The notes beneath the pieces are model-generated. The model did no database searches. It was not told the origin of the DNA and was given only the letters and a program-made list of their open reading frames with translations. Below are positions 58,929-64,000 of a stretch of 64,000 nt of DNA, in pieces. The translations under genes and the position numbers were made by a program. Numbering within the stretch: position 1 is the stretch's first letter; each line of letters starts with the position of its first letter. The stretch is taken from NCBI GenBank assembly GCA_021323265.1, contig JAJTCO010000009.1:28229-92228 (forward strand), in the 5' to 3' direction. The stretch comes from Pseudoduganella sp. Lineage in GTDB: Bacteria; Pseudomonadota; Gammaproteobacteria; Burkholderiales; Burkholderiaceae_D.

Positions 58929-59333
58929 TTAAGCACCACTTGGCTTGGCGAGACTTCTTTGCATCGTCTCCAAGCTGTCCCTGCACATTTTCAATTTGAA
59001 GTCTGATGGTTTCGCCTGGAACTTTTCCTTGAAGTCCGCCAGCATATTGGCCGTGAACTGATCGAAATCGCGATCTTTCGGCGAGCCAGCTATCGCGAAA
59101 TCACGACCGCGCTTGATTTGTTCACTATTCGCCTCAAGCCAGAGATGAGCGAACTGGGCGTAATCGGACTTATCAGGAAGGACGGCCGGGCAGATGTCGA
59201 TGGCTGCCGGCAGCGTGACGCTGCGGAGATAGGTCTTCCAATCGTTAAGCTCAGTGTCGGTGGGCTTGTCCGTGGAAGCGATGGCCGACGAAAAAGCAAG
59301 GGATGCAGCGATCAATATGCTCAAACGGTTCAT
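58929..59333 (-). CDS. small exported protein of unknown function
   Basis: A 134-residue protein beginning MNRLSILIAASLAFSSAIAS, a clear signal peptide, followed by a mostly helical hydrophilic domain (DTELNDWKTYLRSVTLPAAID, FDQFTANMLADFKEKFQAKPSD). Two cysteines (one in AAIDICPAV, one in KMCRDS) could form a disulfide. AGGA lies 6 bases before the ATG at 59333. No known family. It sits between the LytS gene and glnB. Its role is unknown. Confidence 0.65.
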   Translation of the reverse strand: MNRLSILIAASLAFSSAIASTDKPTDTELNDWKTYLRSVTLPAAIDICPAVLPDKSDYAQFAHLWLEANSEQIKRGRDFAIAGSPKDRDFDQFTANMLADFKEKFQAKPSDFKLKMCRDSLETMQRSLAKPSGA

Positions 59334-59403
59334 GAATTTCCTACAACAAAACCAACGAAAGAGCCCGCCGTCAAGAATCCGCGGGCACGCCGAACTACTC
59401 CAG

Positions 59404-61817
<2,414 letters not shown>

Positions 61818-61906
61818 AGCTGAGCAAGGCCAATGGTGATGGCGAAGATTTTAACATTGCCCCCGCCCCAGCGTACGGCCATCCGGCGGGCTCGGCTGCA
61901 ATTGGC

Positions 61907-61912
61907 TAGAAT
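61907..61912 (+). promoter_or_regulatory. -10 box with start codon 6 bases downstream
   Basis: TAGAAT is followed by 6 bases and ATG of the FemAB-like gene. As in the LysR gene, transcription from it would start at the A of the ATG. Confidence 0.4.
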
Positions 61913-61918
61913 GGCGGC

Positions 61919-63043
61919 ATGGCTTACCGTACCAGCGTCCTTTCCACCCTTGCCCATGTCAACCCGGCCGAATGGGACCGGCTGGCGGCCGGCAACCCCT
62001 TCCTGTCGCACGCCTTTCTGCATGCGTTGCACGAATCTGGCAGCGCCACGGCGGAAACGGGCTGGCAGCCGCAGTTCCTGGCCGTGCACGCGGGCGACGC
62101 GCTGGTGGCGGCCATGCCGCTCTACGTCAAGGCGCATTCCTATGGCGAGTACGTGTTCGACTGGGCCTGGGCCGATGCTTACCATCGCAACGGCATCGAG
62201 TATTACCCGAAGCTGCTCTCGGCCATCCCCTTCACGCCCGTCACGGGTTCGCGCCTGATGGCGCGCGATGCGCAGGCGCGGGCTGCCCTGCTGGACTTCC
62301 TGCGCGAGCAACAGGGCGTGGCGGGCATCTCCTCCACCCATGTGCTCTACCCGCCGCAGGACGAGGCGGAGCTGCTGGCACAGGCGGGCTTCATGCTGCG
62401 CAGCGGCGTGCAGTTCCATTGGCTGAACCAGGGGTACGGGAGTTTCGAGCAGTTCCTTGCAACGCTCGAACACAAGAAACGCAAGAACATCCGCGCCGAA
62501 CGGCGCAAGGTGCGCGAGGCCGGCATCGCCATGCGCCAGGTGCGCGGCGGCGAGGCGACGGAAGCGGACTGGCGCTTCTTCCATCGCTGCTACAGCAACA
62601 CCTACGCCGAGCACCGCTCCTCGCCCTACCTGAACCTGGACTTCTGGCTGCGCATCGCGCGCAGCATGCCGCAGCACCTGCTGCTGGTCTTCGCCGAGCG
62701 CGCCGGCCGGCCCGTCGCCTCATCGCTGGTGGTACATACGCCGGACACCCTGTATGGCCGCTACTGGGGCGCCATGGAACACGTCCCCTGCCTGCATTTC
62801 GAAACCGCGTACTACCAGCCGCTGGAATTTTGCATCGCCAACGGCATTGCCACCTTCGAGGGCGGCGCGCAGGGCGAGCATAAGATGGCGCGCGGCTTCC
62901 TGCCGCAAAAGACCTGGTCCGCGCACTGGCTGGCGCATCCGGCCTTTGCCGACGCCGTCGAGCGCTTCCTGGAGCGCGAAGCCGGCGGCATCGATGCCTA
63001 TCTGGACGAACTGAACGAGCGCACGCCGTTCAGGCAGGCATGA
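61919..63043 (+). CDS. FemAB-like/GNAT acyltransferase (COG3146)
   Basis: A 374-residue cytoplasmic protein of the PF04339 (FemAB_like) family: DWAWADAYHRNGIEYYPKLL near 80, HKKRKNIRAERRKVREAG near 185, RCYSNTYAEHRSSPYLNLDFW near 225 and EGGAQGEHKMARGFLP near 320 are family blocks. Such proteins carry tandem GNAT folds and are thought to acylate or aminoacylate an amine; none in this family is well characterised. It has no ribosome-binding site and a -10 box just upstream. Confidence 0.78.
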   Translation: MAYRTSVLSTLAHVNPAEWDRLAAGNPFLSHAFLHALHESGSATAETGWQPQFLAVHAGDALVAAMPLYVKAHSYGEYVFDWAWADAYHRNGIEYYPKLLSAIPFTPVTGSRLMARDAQARAALLDFLREQQGVAGISSTHVLYPPQDEAELLAQAGFMLRSGVQFHWLNQGYGSFEQFLATLEHKKRKNIRAERRKVREAGIAMRQVRGGEATEADWRFFHRCYSNTYAEHRSSPYLNLDFWLRIARSMPQHLLLVFAERAGRPVASSLVVHTPDTLYGRYWGAMEHVPCLHFETAYYQPLEFCIANGIATFEGGAQGEHKMARGFLPQKTWSAHWLAHPAFADAVERFLEREAGGIDAYLDELNERTPFRQA

Positions 63044-63045
63044 AA

Positions 63046-63067
63046 AAAGCGCCCCGCGGGGCGCTTT
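63046..63067. terminator. bidirectional intrinsic terminator
   Basis: AAAGCGCCCC pairs with GGGGCGCTTT as a perfect 10-bp stem with loop GC, with A-rich and T-rich flanks. It ends both the FemAB-like gene and convergent ppa. Confidence 0.9.
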
Positions 63068-63079
63068 GTGCGATGGCGC

Positions 63080-63622
63080 TTAAACGCCGGCTTCCTGCTT
63101 CTTGGCCTGCTCGACGCCGTGCAGGATTTCCTTCTTGGCTTCTTCCGGGCCGAACCAGCCGTTGATCTTGACCCACTTGCCAGGCTCCAGATCCTTGTAG
63201 TGTTCGAAGAAGTGCTGGATCTGCTGCAGGCGCAGGTCCTGCAGGTCTTCCGGCTTCTGCCAGTGCTTGTAGATCGGCAGGACCTTGTCGACCGGCACGG
63301 CCAGAACCTTCGAGTCTTCGCCGGCTTCGTCGGTCATCTTCAGCACGCCGATGGCGCGGCAACGCACCACCACGCCAGGAATCAGCGGGAACGGGGTGAT
63401 CACCAGCACGTCGACCGGATCGCCGTCGTCGGACAGGGTGTTAGGGATGTAGCCGTAGTTGCATGGGTAGTGCATGGCAGTGCCCATGAAACGGTCGACG
63501 AAGATGGCACCGGATTCCTTGTCCACTTCGTACTTGATCGGATCCGCGTTCATTGGGATCTCGATAATCACGTTGAAATCGTTCGGCACGTCTTTACCGG
63601 CCGGTACTTTGTTCAGGCTCAT
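63080..63622 (-). CDS. ppa: inorganic pyrophosphatase
   Basis: A 180-residue family I pyrophosphatase that splits PPi to two phosphates. The metal-binding [10 protein letters not shown] motif near 64, KYEVDKESG near 29, [11 protein letters not shown] near 48 and the later [21 protein letters not shown] in part are characteristic; [11 protein letters not shown] is also typical. Full length. It shares a convergent terminator with the FemAB-like gene. Confidence 0.95.
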   Translation of the reverse strand: MSLNKVPAGKDVPNDFNVIIEIPMNADPIKYEVDKESGAIFVDRFMGTAMHYPCNYGYIPNTLSDDGDPVDVLVITPFPLIPGVVVRCRAIGVLKMTDEAGEDSKVLAVPVDKVLPIYKHWQKPEDLQDLRLQQIQHFFEHYKDLEPGKWVKINGWFGPEEAKKEILHGVEQAKKQEAGV

Positions 63623-63706
63623 GTTTTTCCTCGAATTATTGCGATTTGGATCTGTCTAACCTTGCAATTATAGCGAAATGCGCGCCGCTTGTGCGGCGCA
63701 GCACGT

Positions 63707-64000
63707 TCACAGGATAGTTGCCAAGGCGCACTGGCGATAGTGATTGGCCGCTTCTTCCGGCTGGGTCAGCGCTTCGTGCAACTGGGCCAGCTTGAGGTGG
63801 GACTCGCGCACCATGCGCGGTTCGGAGGCGTCGGACAGGGCCTGCTCCAGGTAGCGCTGGGCCTTGCCCCACAGCTTCTGCTTCAGGCACAGGGAGCCCA
63901 GGGTCAGCGCCAGTTCGGCGTCGTTCGGGCGCTCGCGCACCCAGCCTTCGCAATGCTCGATCTGCACCAGCAGCGCGGAGGTGCCGGCCGGGGCGGCGGC
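63707..64000 (-). CDS. hemY: HemY-like TPR protein, C-terminal part
   Basis: The window ends inside this gene; the visible 97 residues hold the C-terminus, with TPR-like repeats (DAELALTLGSLCLKQKLWGKAQRYLEQAL in part; ESHLKLAQLHEALTQPEEAANHYRQ). LGSLCLKQKLWGKAQRYLE is very like the C-terminus of proteobacterial HemY, an inner-membrane protein associated with haem synthesis. The N-terminal membrane part is not visible, so the name is based on the C-terminus only. It ends upstream of ppa with no coding overlap. Confidence 0.65.
   Translation of the reverse strand, partial: AAAPAGTSALLVQIEHCEGWVRERPNDAELALTLGSLCLKQKLWGKAQRYLEQALSDASEPRMVRESHLKLAQLHEALTQPEEAANHYRQCALATIL

Overview
This window looks like chromosomal DNA of a high-GC betaproteobacterium of the family Oxalobacteraceae, most likely the Massilia/Telluria/Duganella group. 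That is inferred from codon use and from the mix of genes: a Gcr-type 'recombinase' membrane protein, an alanine/lysine-rich H1-like protein, the ftsK-lolA-rarA block, a nadE-glnB pair, many TonB receptors and hybrid kinases, and a plant-polymer degradation locus. No species can be named from sequence alone. There is no phage, insertion sequence, CRISPR array or rRNA, and no gene-free stretch longer than about 300 bases.

Layout. 1-3.2 kb: end of a PhnD-like binding protein, a PhnC-like ATPase, two PhnE-like permeases, then an extra LolD-like ATPase with no partner permease. 3.3-8.2 kb: small DNA-binding protein, GNAT acyltransferase, H1-like protein, exopolyphosphatase, a GGDEF protein that has lost both metal ligands, and a small conserved protein. 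8.3-15.6 kb: SpeE-like methyltransferase-fold protein, CHASE-PAS-GGDEF-EAL protein, thioesterase, and a catalytic/non-catalytic pair of M16 proteases ending in a strong palindromic terminator. 15.7-16.7 kb: four small genes, two of which overlap tail to tail. 16.7-21.2 kb: a three-gene operon of TonB receptor, YfiR-like periplasmic protein and hybrid kinase with a YfiN-like sensor.

21.3-35.4 kb is a pectin-utilisation locus. A TonB receptor, a giant hydrolase/pectin-methylesterase fusion, a Tat-exported GH28, a stand-alone hydrolase and a lactonase-like protein run leftward. A FadR-type regulator and a second Tat-exported GH28 run rightward. The intergenic region between them holds three TGGT...CCA operator-like sites. 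The inferred scheme is uptake of oligogalacturonides by the receptor, periplasmic trimming by the hydrolases, and control by the regulator.

35.5-45.3 kb: double-receiver hybrid kinase, DUF4256 and DUF1993 proteins, Gcr, a LysR regulator, a secreted nuclease and glucose-6-phosphate dehydrogenase. 45.4-52.3 kb: tRNA-Ser(CGA) fused directly onto a truncated serS, small secreted protein, alpha/beta hydrolase, rarA, lolA and ftsK. 52.5-59.4 kb: trxB-smr, ChaN-like protein, TRIC-type channel, and a LytS/LytR/S41-peptidase operon. 59.4-64 kb: glnB, nadE, FemAB-like acyltransferase, ppa and the end of hemY.

The strongest anomalies are the serS-tRNA junction, the fused pectin enzyme and its operators, the YfiR-histidine-kinase triad, and the doubly degenerate GGDEF protein.
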